A program made the position numbers and the translations under genes. The notes under the pieces were generated by a model that was given only the letters and a program-made list of their open reading frames with translations, was not told the origin of the DNA and did no database searches. A DNA stretch of 64,000 nucleotides, taken from an uncultured Alphaproteobacteria bacterium (lineage in GTDB: Bacteria > Pseudomonadota > Alphaproteobacteria > Caulobacterales > Hyphomonadaceae). Location: assembly GCA_903842595.1 (NCBI GenBank), contig CAIMMO010000071.1, positions 1-64,000 on the forward strand, in the 5' to 3' direction. Positions within the stretch are counted from its first letter, which is position 1. Every line of letters begins with the position of its first letter. Positions 17,687-25,704 of the stretch are shown here, in pieces.

Positions 17687-18574
17687 CTACTGCCAGTTGT
17701 TGTAGCGAAACCCGCGTCCGCCGCCCCAGACCTGTTCGCCGATCGTGCAGTCGGTCTTCTGGGTCGGCAGTTTCAGCTGCGCCTTCAAGATCCCCGGCTT
17801 GTTCGGCAGGGCAGGCGTCTCGACATCGGCGAACTGGATCGGCGCTGCGCCCGTATCGAGATCAAGGCTCGCGATTTCCATCACCAGCTTCTTGCGGATG
17901 GTGGATGCCAGCTGGCGCAGGTCGAACACCGGCGCTATGAACGCCCCCTCGCCGCCGATCACGCAGTGCCGGTAATACCGGTCGAGGTGATCGATGTCGT
18001 AGAACTCCTTCGGCTTGTTCAGCATGATCGGCAGGCCGTTGATCACGATCCCCGCCTTCACCACCGCGTCGCGCGCGGGCTCCACCAGCCGGCCGGCATT
18101 GTTCGCGCCATCGCCTGACACGTCGATCACCTGCCGGTGCGAGGAAATGTTGTTCTTGAGGATGTGCTGCTGGGCCGTTTCCAGCGCGCGCGAGATCGAG
18201 GTCCGCTGTTCGCCATAGATCGGCTCGTTCGCCAGCCGCTCGGCGAAACTCTTAGCCGCGTCGGGGGTATCGATGATCGTCCAGGGAATGGTCTCGATCG
18301 GGTCGAAGTCCCCTGCCCATTCCATGTAGAGCACGGCGACCTTGCCCTCCGGGCCCGACAGCATGGCGTTGACGACGTCCTTGTGCCGGAAGGCATCGAC
18401 ATAGCCCTGGCGCTGGATCGAGTGCTCGTCGTAATCCATCGACTGCGAGATATCGACGGCAAGGACCAGTTCGAGATCGACGCGGATCATGCCGCCCTGC
18501 TGGGCCGTGACGGGGGCAGAAAGCCCGACAAACCCGGCCACGGCCACCGCAACAAAGCCCTTCAGGCGTGACAT
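17687..18574 (-). CDS. DUF1194 von Willebrand A-type secreted protein
   Basis: The 295-residue protein has a signal peptide (1-25, ending PVTAQ) and one vWA-like domain. The MIDAS motif is DISQS (Asp41, Ser43, Ser45), followed by MDYDEHSIQRQGYVDAFR and DVSGDGANN, all typical of DUF1194. MIDAS domains bind Mg2+/Mn2+ and mediate adhesion-type protein contacts. The start MSRLKG is supported by GGGAAG 6 nt upstream, better than the two upstream in-frame ATGs. Role in the cell unknown. Confidence 0.9.
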   Translation of the reverse strand: MSRLKGFVAVAVAGFVGLSAPVTAQQGGMIRVDLELVLAVDISQSMDYDEHSIQRQGYVDAFRHKDVVNAMLSGPEGKVAVLYMEWAGDFDPIETIPWTIIDTPDAAKSFAERLANEPIYGEQRTSISRALETAQQHILKNNISSHRQVIDVSGDGANNAGRLVEPARDAVVKAGIVINGLPIMLNKPKEFYDIDHLDRYYRHCVIGGEGAFIAPVFDLRQLASTIRKKLVMEIASLDLDTGAAPIQFADVETPALPNKPGILKAQLKLPTQKTDCTIGEQVWGGGRGFRYNNWQ

Positions 18575-18782
18575 GAGCTTCCCATAGACCAGCATGATTG
18601 GCCGCTCCGGCGCCGGCCATATCATTCTGCCGGGACTTCCAGCTTGCAGGCCATCCGCCCGGCAGGCAAGCTGCCATCCATCACGAACTCACGACCTCGC
18701 TCCGAGACGAGGCAAGGTGGACAGCCGTGACTGCTGATGGCGCCCGGCAATAACACCTTCCAGAGCGGCCCCGGGCCCATCG

Positions 18783-19472
18783 TCACGCCAGCGAAAAATC
18801 CACCAGCGCGGCGGCGTGTATCTCCAGCGTGTCATAGCCCGGCAGGCCCGCCTCGGTCGGCGGGAACAGCATGCCGATCTCGGTGCAGGCGAAGACCACG
18901 CTGTCGGCCTCTTTCGCGGATGACCGGTCGATCATTGCCCGCACCGTATCGCGCGCCTGATCCGTAACAACGCCCTTGATAAGCTGGTCATAGATGATGG
19001 CGTGCAGCGCATCGCGGTCGGCCTTGTCGGGCGTCACGGCGCCGATGCCCTTGTTGCCGAGGTGATCGATCAGGAACGGGTCTTCCATCGTGTAGCGCGT
19101 GCCCAGCAGCAGCGGCCGTGAGCGGGCATCGGCTTTCAGCTCCTTTGCCAGCGCATCGCCGATATGGATCAGCGGCAGGCGTACCGAGGCCATCACCTGC
19201 TGCGCCATCTTGTGCATCGTGTTGGCGCCGATGGCGATCACGTCCGCGCCGGCGCGTTCGAGCGACTGGGCCGCATTGGCGAGCACGGCCCCGGCCTCGC
19301 GCCATTCACCGGCCGTCTGCATCTTCGCAATCGGTCCGAAGTCGAGCGAGTTGATGATGATCCTGGCCGAATGCGCCCCGCCCAGCCGGTCGGCGACCAT
19401 CTGGTTGATCCGGTCATAGTAGAGGCGCGAGCTTTGCCAGCTCATGCCCCCGATCAGTCCTATGGTGCGCAT
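18783..19472 (-). CDS. Aspartate/glutamate racemase family protein with altered first catalytic residue
   Basis: The 229-residue protein has the family N-terminus MRTIGLIGGMSWQSS and the overall length of YgeA-like amino-acid racemases. The second catalytic cysteine is present in FACTEIG (Cys196). The first catalytic position, Cys or Thr just before the NTMH motif, is Ala83 in IGANTMHK. Two-base racemases need both residues, so this protein may have lost racemization, act one-sidedly or use another substrate. It lies upstream of the DUF1194 gene on the same strand with a 208-bp gap. Confidence 0.82.
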   Translation of the reverse strand: MRTIGLIGGMSWQSSRLYYDRINQMVADRLGGAHSARIIINSLDFGPIAKMQTAGEWREAGAVLANAAQSLERAGADVIAIGANTMHKMAQQVMASVRLPLIHIGDALAKELKADARSRPLLLGTRYTMEDPFLIDHLGNKGIGAVTPDKADRDALHAIIYDQLIKGVVTDQARDTVRAMIDRSSAKEADSVVFACTEIGMLFPPTEAGLPGYDTLEIHAAALVDFSLA

Positions 19473-19524
19473 GCAAGGTTCCCGGTTTGTCGCCGGTTAG
19501 CATTGCAGGGGGCGCCGGTACAGG

Positions 19525-20370
19525 TCAGCGAAGCCTGGTAACGTCGACGCCAACGGACAATGAGGAGCTTGCGCCATAGCCGGTGAAGGCCCCCAGGACC
19601 GGCGTCAGCTCGACGCCTGAGGCTGCGGACGCGACCGGAATGAGGTCGCCATCGTCCACCAGCCCGTTTGTGGCGTCGAGTTCGATCCAGCCGACCGCAG
19701 GAATGTAGACCTCCGCCCAGGCATGGGGCGAGGATGACCCAGGCGTTGCATTTGGCGTGTAGACATAGCCCGTCACGAAGCGTGCGGCGCAGCCGAGGCT
19801 GCGTGCGGCGGCGATCATCAACTCGGCAAAGTCGCGGCATGTGCCCGACTGCAGCCGCAAGGTTTCGGTTGGCGACTGCAGGCCCTGCTCGAAGCGGATG
19901 CGATAGTCGAGTTCGTAGCGAATGCGCGCTGCGCATTCGAGCAGGCGCTCATACTGCCCTTTCTGCACGCTGGACGCTCCACGCTTTATCCAGGCCGCGA
20001 CGGCGTCGGCCGTATCCCTGGGCTGGTCGAGGCAAGCCCACAGCATGCGCTGCTCGGTCGGCGCGTACTGCGTTGCGCCGGTCTCCAGCAGAATGCGCCG
20101 CTGGCTTTCGGATCGCGGGAAGGTCTCGACGCTCAACTCGCTGACAATGTCGAGCTGCGTGGTCGCACCGGTGAAATATGCAATGGCGATCGAGTTGCCG
20201 TAGAGATCATTGCGCCAGACCACTTCGGCCGGCGGAGACAGGCCAAGGCTGGAGGCCTGCACCGTAAGCTTGTGGTCGCTCCGGGGCCGCAGATAGAGGG
20301 TGTGGGGCGACAGGGTTACCGGCGAGGAAAAGACGTAGGTCGTCGAATGGCGCAGCTGGAAGGCGGGCAT
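19525..20370 (-). CDS. Transglutaminase-like cysteine peptidase family protein
   Basis: The 281-residue protein consists of the bacterial transglutaminase N-terminal beta domain (about 5-100, RHSTTYVFSSPVTLSPHTLYLRPR) and the transglutaminase-like core. The triad is Cys178 in SGTCRDFAELM, His216 in SPHAWAEVY and Asp232 in LDATNG. Such proteins are cytoplasmic and probably act as peptidases or amidases rather than cross-linkers. The frame extends 231 codons further upstream, but that part reads as Ser/Arg/Pro-rich noise and overlaps the ffh leader, so ATG 20370 is chosen. Confidence 0.88.
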   Translation of the reverse strand: MPAFQLRHSTTYVFSSPVTLSPHTLYLRPRSDHKLTVQASSLGLSPPAEVVWRNDLYGNSIAIAYFTGATTQLDIVSELSVETFPRSESQRRILLETGATQYAPTEQRMLWACLDQPRDTADAVAAWIKRGASSVQKGQYERLLECAARIRYELDYRIRFEQGLQSPTETLRLQSGTCRDFAELMIAAARSLGCAARFVTGYVYTPNATPGSSSPHAWAEVYIPAVGWIELDATNGLVDDGDLIPVASAASGVELTPVLGAFTGYGASSSLSVGVDVTRLR

Positions 20371-20695
20371 GGCGTGGCTCGGGAACCGGGGAGGGTTGCC
20401 GTGCAACGTGCGCTGGCGGGCCGGGTTCCCCCGGGGGCTGGTCCGTCCCGAGTTTGCTTGACCTTCTCCACAGGCGGGGGTAGGGAACCCGCCTTCCGCG
20501 CAAGAACACCCCAGACATGGGATTCCTGTGCTTTGACCGGCACGACCCTTCCCCTCCATTGATTTCTGGAGGGGCAGATGAGGCTGGCGAGGTCCCCCGC
20601 CCGGCGCGTTGCGCTCAGCGGGGCCAAAAGGCGTTTGCGCGTCGGAAGAAGACTTCCCATGTCGGAGATGGTCTCCGGCATGAAAAGGAATGGCG
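20371..20695 (+). promoter_or_regulatory. Gene-free leader region upstream of ffh, with two hairpins
   Basis: No gene is seen here. A possible promoter is TTGACC (20458-20463) with TAGGGA 17 bp later. CCCCTCCA/TGGAGGGG (20551-20574) is a perfect 8-bp stem with an 8-nt loop. CGGAGA-TGG-TCTCCG (20663-20677) is a second hairpin ending just before the AAGGA ribosome binding site (20685-20689). The leader may influence ffh expression. I looked for an SRP RNA here and did not find its conserved tetraloop region. Confidence 0.35.
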
Positions 20696-22192
20696 ATGTT
20701 CGACGCGCTGACAGATCGTCTTGGCAAGGTATTCGACGGCCTCACCGGCCGCGGCGCCCTGTCCGAGAAGGACGTCAACGAAGCCCTGCGCGAGATCCGC
20801 GTGGCGCTTCTGGAAGCCGACGTCGCCCTGTCTGTTGTCAAGAAATTCATCGACGATGTCCGCCCCAAGGCCGTGGGCGAGAACGTCATCAAGTCGATCA
20901 AGCCGGGCCAGCTTGTCGTCAAGATCGTGCACGATGCGCTGGTCGAGACGCTGGGCGGTGACGAAGAACCCGCGCCGCTGAAGATCGACAGCCCGCCGGC
21001 CATCATCCTGATGGCCGGCCTGCAGGGCTCGGGCAAGACGACCACCACTGGCAAGCTTGCCAAGCGCCTGAAGGATCAGGAACGCAAGAAGGTTCTCGTC
21101 GCCTCCCTCGACACGCGCCGCCCGGCCGCGATGGAACAGCTGAAGATCCTTGCCGACCAGGTCGGCGTCGACGCGCTTCCGATCGTCGTCGGGCAGCTGC
21201 CCGCCGACATCACCCGCCGCGCGATCCAGGCCGCGAAGTTCGGCGGCTACGATGTGCTGATGCTGGACACGGCGGGCCGCACCACGCTCGACGACCAGAT
21301 GATGAATGAGGCGGACGAGATCGCGAAGATCGCGAACCCGTCAGAAACGCTTCTCGTTGCCGACGCCCTGACGGGTCAGGACGCTGTCGAGACGGCGCGC
21401 CGCTTCAACGAGCGCCTGCCGCTCACCGGCCTCGTGCTCACGCGCATGGATGGCGATGGTCGCGGCGGCGCGGCGCTCTCGATGCGCTCCGTCACCGGCC
21501 TGCCGATCCGCTTCATCGGCGTGGGCGAGAAGCTTGATGGGCTCGACGTGTTCGACGCCCGCCGCATCGCCGGCCGCATTCTGGGGCAGGGCGACATCGT
21601 CAGCCTGGTCGAGAAGGCCAAGGCCGAGATGGACATGGCCGAGGCCGAGCGCGTCGCCAAGAAGATGCAGAAGGGTCAGTTCGACCTGGAGGATTATGCC
21701 GGCCAGCTGCGCCAGATGCAGCGTATGGGCGGCCTCGGCGGCATGATGGAAATGCTGCCCGGTGTGAAGGACGCAAAGGCGAAGATGGCCGCAGCCGGCA
21801 TCGACGATCGGGTGATGAAGCGCAAGGAAGCGATCATCATGTCGATGACGCCGAAGGAGCGCCGCAAGCCCGACCTGCTTCAGGCCTCGCGCAAGCGCCG
21901 CATCGCGGCCGGCGCCGGCGTCGACGTGGCCGAGGTCAACAAGGTGCTGAAAGAGCACCGCAACATGGCCGACATGATGAAGAAGCTCGGCAAGGGCGGC
22001 CTCAAGGGCCTCGCCGGCATGATGGGCAATATGGGCGGCGCCGGCGGCATGGGCGGGGGCGGAATGGGCAGCGCGCCGCAGCTTTCGCCGCAACAGATGA
22101 ACGCGCTGAAGAATCTCGGCGGTCCGGGCGGACCGAAGCTGCCCGGCCTCGGCGGCGGTCTTCCCGGTCTTGGCGGAGACAAGAAGAAATGA
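20696..22192 (+). CDS. ffh: Signal recognition particle protein Ffh
   Basis: Ffh binds SRP RNA and nascent signal sequences and, with FtsY, delivers ribosomes to the Sec translocon. The N domain (1-90) is followed by the G domain with GLQGSGKT (108-115), DTRRPAAMEQL, DTAGRT and TRMDGDGRGGAA. The methionine-rich M domain has MGGLGGMMEMLPG and RRKPDLLQASRKRRIAAGAG. The tail is a Gly/Met/Pro low-complexity extension. AAGGA 6 nt before the second ATG selects MFDALTDRLG as start; the ATG two codons earlier has no room for a ribosome binding site. The stop overlaps the next gene by 4 bp. Confidence 0.98.
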   Translation: MFDALTDRLGKVFDGLTGRGALSEKDVNEALREIRVALLEADVALSVVKKFIDDVRPKAVGENVIKSIKPGQLVVKIVHDALVETLGGDEEPAPLKIDSPPAIILMAGLQGSGKTTTTGKLAKRLKDQERKKVLVASLDTRRPAAMEQLKILADQVGVDALPIVVGQLPADITRRAIQAAKFGGYDVLMLDTAGRTTLDDQMMNEADEIAKIANPSETLLVADALTGQDAVETARRFNERLPLTGLVLTRMDGDGRGGAALSMRSVTGLPIRFIGVGEKLDGLDVFDARRIAGRILGQGDIVSLVEKAKAEMDMAEAERVAKKMQKGQFDLEDYAGQLRQMQRMGGLGGMMEMLPGVKDAKAKMAAAGIDDRVMKRKEAIIMSMTPKERRKPDLLQASRKRRIAAGAGVDVAEVNKVLKEHRNMADMMKKLGKGGLKGLAGMMGNMGGAGGMGGGGMGSAPQLSPQQMNALKNLGGPGGPKLPGLGGGLPGLGGDKKK

Positions 22193-22482
22193 CCCGCGAT
22201 CCCGCTGACGAACTCAAACGACTGCGCGCCTCGATCGACAATATCGACGCGGCTGTCGTGCACATGCTGGCTGAGCGCTTCAAGGCGACCAAGGCGGTGG
22301 GCGAACTCAAGGCCGCGCACGCCATGCCTCCGGCTGACAAGGCGCGCGAAGCCGAGCAGATCGCCCGCCTGCGCCAGCTCGCCAACGCTGCCGATCTCGA
22401 CCCCGACTTCGCCGAAAAATTCCTCGCCTTCATCGTGACGGAAGTGATCCGCCACCATGAGAAACTGCAGGGGAAGGGCTGA
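22189..22482 (+). CDS. Chorismate mutase (AroQ class, stand-alone)
   Basis: The 97-residue all-helical protein has the AroQ fold signature: LRASIDNIDAAVVHMLAERFKATKAVG, with the conserved Arg and Lys of the first helix, and REAEQIARLRQLA. It converts chorismate to prephenate for Phe/Tyr synthesis. Its ATG overlaps the ffh stop (ATGA), so it is translated from the ffh transcript. A chorismate mutase between ffh and rpsP is a recurrent alphaproteobacterial arrangement with no obvious functional link. Confidence 0.92.
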   Translation: MTRDPADELKRLRASIDNIDAAVVHMLAERFKATKAVGELKAAHAMPPADKAREAEQIARLRQLANAADLDPDFAEKFLAFIVTEVIRHHEKLQGKG

Positions 22483-22534
22483 CGCCCGACCCGCCAACCT
22501 CAACCAGCTCGAACCACAAAGAAGAGAGTAGACA

Positions 22535-22933
22535 ATGTCACTGAAAATCCGTCTCGCGCGCGGCGGCTCCAGGCACCGCCCATACTACAACGTCGTGATC
22601 GCCGACTCGCGCTTTGCGCGCGATGGCCGTTTCATCGAGAAGATCGGCTCCTACAATCCGCTGCTTGGCAAGACCGACGAGAAGCGCATCCAGATCGACC
22701 TCGAGAAGGCCAAGGCCTGGCTCGCCAAGGGCGCGCAGCCGACCGATCGCGTCGCCCGTTTCCTCGGAAACGCTGGCCTTGTGAAATGGCAACATGGCAA
22801 CAATCCGCAAGCCGCCGAGCCGGGCGAGAAGGCCAAGGAACGGGCCAAGGAGCGCGCCGACCGCGAGGAAGCGCGCCGCGCCGCCGCTGAAGAAGCCAAG
22901 AACGCGCCGGCCGAAGAAGCTGCCGCCGAGTAA
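22535..22933 (+). CDS. rpsP: 30S ribosomal protein S16
   Basis: S16 is a small-subunit assembly protein. The conserved core is residues 1-85: [34 protein letters not shown] and [12 protein letters not shown]. The 47-residue C-terminal extension is a highly charged Ala/Glu/Lys/Arg helix, longer than in E. coli but usual for alphaproteobacteria. An AGAAGAGAG purine tract precedes the ATG. Confidence 0.98.
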   Translation: MSLKIRLARGGSRHRPYYNVVIADSRFARDGRFIEKIGSYNPLLGKTDEKRIQIDLEKAKAWLAKGAQPTDRVARFLGNAGLVKWQHGNNPQAAEPGEKAKERAKERADREEARRAAAEEAKNAPAEEAAAE

Positions 22934-22938
22934 TCCGC

Positions 22939-23427
22939 GTGGCGGTGACGGTTCGCGATGCGGCGCCGGAGGACGAGGATTTCATCCTCGCCCTCAACGC
23001 CGCCTGCGTTCCGGCCGTCGGAGACATGCCGCGCGAGAAGTACCGCCAGTATGCTGGCTGGGCCTGTCGTGTGCTGATCGCAGAAGCCGGCGGTAAACCC
23101 GCCGGCTTCCTCATTCTGGTCCGCCCCGGCTCGGCCTATCCAAGCGACAACTATGGTTGGTTCGAAGCGGCATTCGACCGTCATCTCTATGTCGATCGCA
23201 TCGCCGTCACCGAGGCGTCGCGCGGCGCCGGTGCGGGCAGGGCGCTGTATGAGGCGGCGCTGCGCATGGCGCGCGAGCTGGGCGAAGAGCGCGTCACCGC
23301 CGAGGTCAACGAAGACCCGCCCAATCCCGAGAGCATGGCCTTTCACGCAAAGCTCGGCTTCCGCCACCTGCTGTCGCGCCCATCGCGATCCGGCAAGGTT
23401 GTCGCGATGCTGGAGCGGCCGTTGTGA
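22939..23427 (+). CDS. GNAT-family N-acetyltransferase
   Basis: The 162-residue protein has the GNAT core, including LYVDRIAVTEASRGAGAGRALYEAALRMA, where the RGAGAG loop binds the acetyl-CoA pyrophosphate. The C-terminal NPESMAFHAKLGFRH motif is also present. The substrate is unknown; the neighbours are ribosomal genes, so a ribosomal or translation-factor target is a guess. The start is GTG, 5 bp after rpsP, and the stop overlaps the rimM GTG by 4 bp, showing insertion into a translationally coupled operon. Confidence 0.88.
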   Translation: MAVTVRDAAPEDEDFILALNAACVPAVGDMPREKYRQYAGWACRVLIAEAGGKPAGFLILVRPGSAYPSDNYGWFEAAFDRHLYVDRIAVTEASRGAGAGRALYEAALRMARELGEERVTAEVNEDPPNPESMAFHAKLGFRHLLSRPSRSGKVVAMLERPL

Positions 23428-24029
23428 GCGCCAAGCCCAAACTCATCGTTGTCGCGCAGATTGCCGGCGCCTTCGGCGTGAAGGGCGAGGTGCGCGTGCG
23501 CTCCTTCACCGATGATCCGGAAGCCTGCTTCGCCTACGGTCCGCTGATGGACGCGGCTGGCAAGGTCGTGCTCACGCATGTCCGCCATCGCACGCTGAAT
23601 GATCTGTTCAGCGTCACGGCAAAGGAGCAGCGCCAGCGCGAAGAGTGGGAGGCCATGCGTGGCACGCTGCTTCACGCTGACCGCGCGTCCCTTCCGGCGG
23701 CGGAGGAAGGCGAGTTCTACGTCAGCGACCTGATCGGCTTGCGTGTCGTCCATCTGGACGGGCGTGAGCTTGGCGCTGTGAAGTCGGTCCAGAATTTCGG
23801 TGCGGGCGAGCTGATCGAGGTGCAGCCCTCATCCGGTTCTGCCTACCTGCTGCCCTTCACTGAAGAGATCTTTCCGGAACTGGACATTCCCGCTGGCCTG
23901 CTGCGCGCGGCCCCCGATGAAGCGCTTCTGCCTGAAGCGCCAACCCGCCCGGATCCTGCCCACCCGGATCCTGCCCACCCGGATCCTGCCCACCCGGATC
24001 CTACCCACACTGCCCCGAAGCCCGGTTAA
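23424..24029 (+). CDS. rimM: Ribosome maturation factor RimM with repeat-bearing tail
   Basis: RimM helps process 16S rRNA and mature the 30S subunit by binding S19. The N-terminal domain shows IVVAQIAGAFGVKGEVRVRSFTDDPE. The PRC-barrel follows (about 92-165) with EGEFYVSDLIGLRVV, GELIEVQ and LLPFTEEIFPELD. The start is GTG, overlapping the upstream stop. The last ~30 residues are a PDPAH tandem repeat encoded by four 15-bp units, and the final 29 bp overlap the end of the convergent GT39 gene. This suggests a rearranged 3' end. trmD and rplS, which usually follow, are absent here. Confidence 0.96.
   Translation: MSAKPKLIVVAQIAGAFGVKGEVRVRSFTDDPEACFAYGPLMDAAGKVVLTHVRHRTLNDLFSVTAKEQRQREEWEAMRGTLLHADRASLPAAEEGEFYVSDLIGLRVVHLDGRELGAVKSVQNFGAGELIEVQPSSGSAYLLPFTEEIFPELDIPAGLLRAAPDEALLPEAPTRPDPAHPDPAHPDPAHPDPTHTAPKPG
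23949..24008 (+). repeat. Four tandem 15-bp repeats in the rimM 3' end
   Basis: The unit CCGGATCCTGCCCAC occurs at 23949, 23964, 23979 and, with one change (CTA for CTG), at 23994. It adds PDPAH units in frame to RimM. The single change creates the TAG stop of the convergent gene at 24001-24003. Multiples of 15 keep the frame, so copy number can vary without breaking rimM. Confidence 0.95.
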
Positions 24030-25692
24030 GCTGGAAGTACAGCGTCGCCGCCTTGTCTTCCGACATCCGCAGCGGCCGCCGCACCGCGCCGCGCGCGCCC
24101 TTGTCGCGCAACCGCACATCGAGCTCCTGTTCCAGATAGGTGGACAGCTGCTCGGGCATCAGCGCGACATTCAGCGTGTCGTTGAAGCGTGTGTCGCGCC
24201 ACACGACCAGACACGCGCCATTGCCCTGTCGCGGCGGATAGGCATCTGGCGCAACGGATGCATCGAGCACGCGCGCCTTTGGAAATGCTGCGCGCAGGTT
24301 GCCCGTCAGGTGAAGGTCCGCGCCAACGATCGTGCCGCCCTGAAAGCCCGCGTCGCGCAGCGCCTCAGCCCACGCGGCGACCGGCGTGTACGGCCGGCAG
24401 CCGCCTTCCCGGCACTGTGCGATCTCAAGCTGGGCCTCGACGAACCTGCCGCCTGCCACCAGGACGATGAACGTCACCACGACGGCGCCAAACCCGCGGA
24501 TTGCGACAGGAAAGTCGCCGGCGCGCTTGACGTGGGCGAACAGCCAGATCGGCAAGGCGAACAGCACCGGCATCATCCAGTGCGGCTTGTAGGCCTGCAC
24601 GCCGAGCAGAACGCTGATCATGTAGACGCCCACACCCATGATGGCCGCCTGCAGGAACAGCTTGCGCCAGGCCAGTTCGTGCGGTTCCTCGTCAGTGCTT
24701 CGGCGCGGGAAGACCGGATAGAGAATCGGCAGCCACAGCGTCCAGAACAGCATCATCCAGAACAGGAGAAGCGGAAGGGCGAATTCCGCCAAAGCACGGC
24801 CAAGCTGTGCAGCGGCGTTGCCCGCCCGGTCGAGCCATGCCCCATCGATCTCCCATGAAGTGACATACTCGCGCGCCGCATCGCTCACCGAGTCGATGTG
24901 CGTTCCGACCCAGATCACGTAGGGCGCATAGAGCAGGGCGGCGACCAGGAAGGTCAGGAACAGGCGCCCGAAGCTCAGCGCATCGCGAAAGAACGGCGAC
25001 AGCATGATCGCCAGCAGTATCGCGATGGGGAAGACGATGAACAGGTGATGCGTCAGCAGGCCGAGGCCCATCGCGACGCCGAGATAGAACCAGTCGCTCC
25101 ACGCGCGCCATGTCAGGATGCGCGTAATGGCGTGGAAACTCAGCGACAGCACGGCCATGAGAGCGACGCCGCCGAGCAGGTCCTCATGCGCCGACCAGCC
25201 GACCTGGAAGGTCAGCGCCCACGCTGCCAAAGCCGCCGCCGAGACGCCCGGCCGGACAAGAATGTTGCGCGCTGACAGATAGTAGAACACCAGCCCGATG
25301 AAGAGCAGGGCGTACTTCACCGCGAAGATCACCGGCGCCGATAATCCCCCAGCGCGCGTCGCCGCCCAGTAAAGCCAGCTCAGCATTGGAGGCTGGCGCG
25401 CTTCGTATCCAAACTGGAACGACTGCGAGAGCAGGAGCTGGTCGGCTTCTTCCACGGTGTAGACGGGCGCCACCAGCACGCGAATGGCCCAGTGGACCAC
25501 GCAGTACAGCAGGATCATCGAGATGATCGCCGACCGGTCGAGCCGGATTATGGCGTCGAGCGATGAACGCTGCTCGCGCTCGCCATTCTGCCGTCCCCGG
25601 ACCCCGCGGCCTGACCTGGCCGTCTTCCTGGACTGTTTCGGCTGCCGGATCGGCTGCTTCACGCGTCTTCTTCCACTCGACTGCGGCTGCAC
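24001..25692 (-). CDS. GT39-type (ArnT/PMT-like) membrane glycosyltransferase
   Basis: The 563-residue protein starts at GTG after a 12-nt gap from the GT2 gene. The N-terminus is basic and unstructured (1-50). The first membrane span (~55-72) is followed by a periplasmic loop with EEADQLLLSQSFQFGYEARQPPMLSWLYW. The acidic pair there corresponds to the catalytic Asp/Glu of the GT39/GT83 dolichyl- or undecaprenyl-phosphate-sugar transferases. About ten more spans and a C-terminal periplasmic domain follow. It would move a sugar from a lipid-phosphate donor to an envelope acceptor. The adjacent DPM1-like GT2 probably supplies that donor. Its last 29 bp overlap rimM. Confidence 0.87.
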   Translation of the reverse strand: MQPQSSGRRRVKQPIRQPKQSRKTARSGRGVRGRQNGEREQRSSLDAIIRLDRSAIISMILLYCVVHWAIRVLVAPVYTVEEADQLLLSQSFQFGYEARQPPMLSWLYWAATRAGGLSAPVIFAVKYALLFIGLVFYYLSARNILVRPGVSAAALAAWALTFQVGWSAHEDLLGGVALMAVLSLSFHAITRILTWRAWSDWFYLGVAMGLGLLTHHLFIVFPIAILLAIMLSPFFRDALSFGRLFLTFLVAALLYAPYVIWVGTHIDSVSDAAREYVTSWEIDGAWLDRAGNAAAQLGRALAEFALPLLLFWMMLFWTLWLPILYPVFPRRSTDEEPHELAWRKLFLQAAIMGVGVYMISVLLGVQAYKPHWMMPVLFALPIWLFAHVKRAGDFPVAIRGFGAVVVTFIVLVAGGRFVEAQLEIAQCREGGCRPYTPVAAWAEALRDAGFQGGTIVGADLHLTGNLRAAFPKARVLDASVAPDAYPPRQGNGACLVVWRDTRFNDTLNVALMPEQLSTYLEQELDVRLRDKGARGAVRRPLRMSEDKAATLYFQLNRASGQCG

Positions 25693-25704
25693 GCGAAAAA
25701 ACGT

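Noticed and set aside
20371-20695. SRP (4.5S) RNA gene next to ffh
   Set aside because: The conserved GGAAGGAAGCAGC-like domain IV sequence is absent on both strands here.
19525-21063. 512-codon version of the transglutaminase gene
   Set aside because: The first 231 codons are Ser/Arg/Pro-rich, lack homology-like features and run through the ffh leader; the family N-terminus begins at 20370.
23949-24008. CRISPR-like array
   Set aside because: The 15-bp units are directly adjacent with no spacers and lie inside rimM; it is an in-frame coding repeat.
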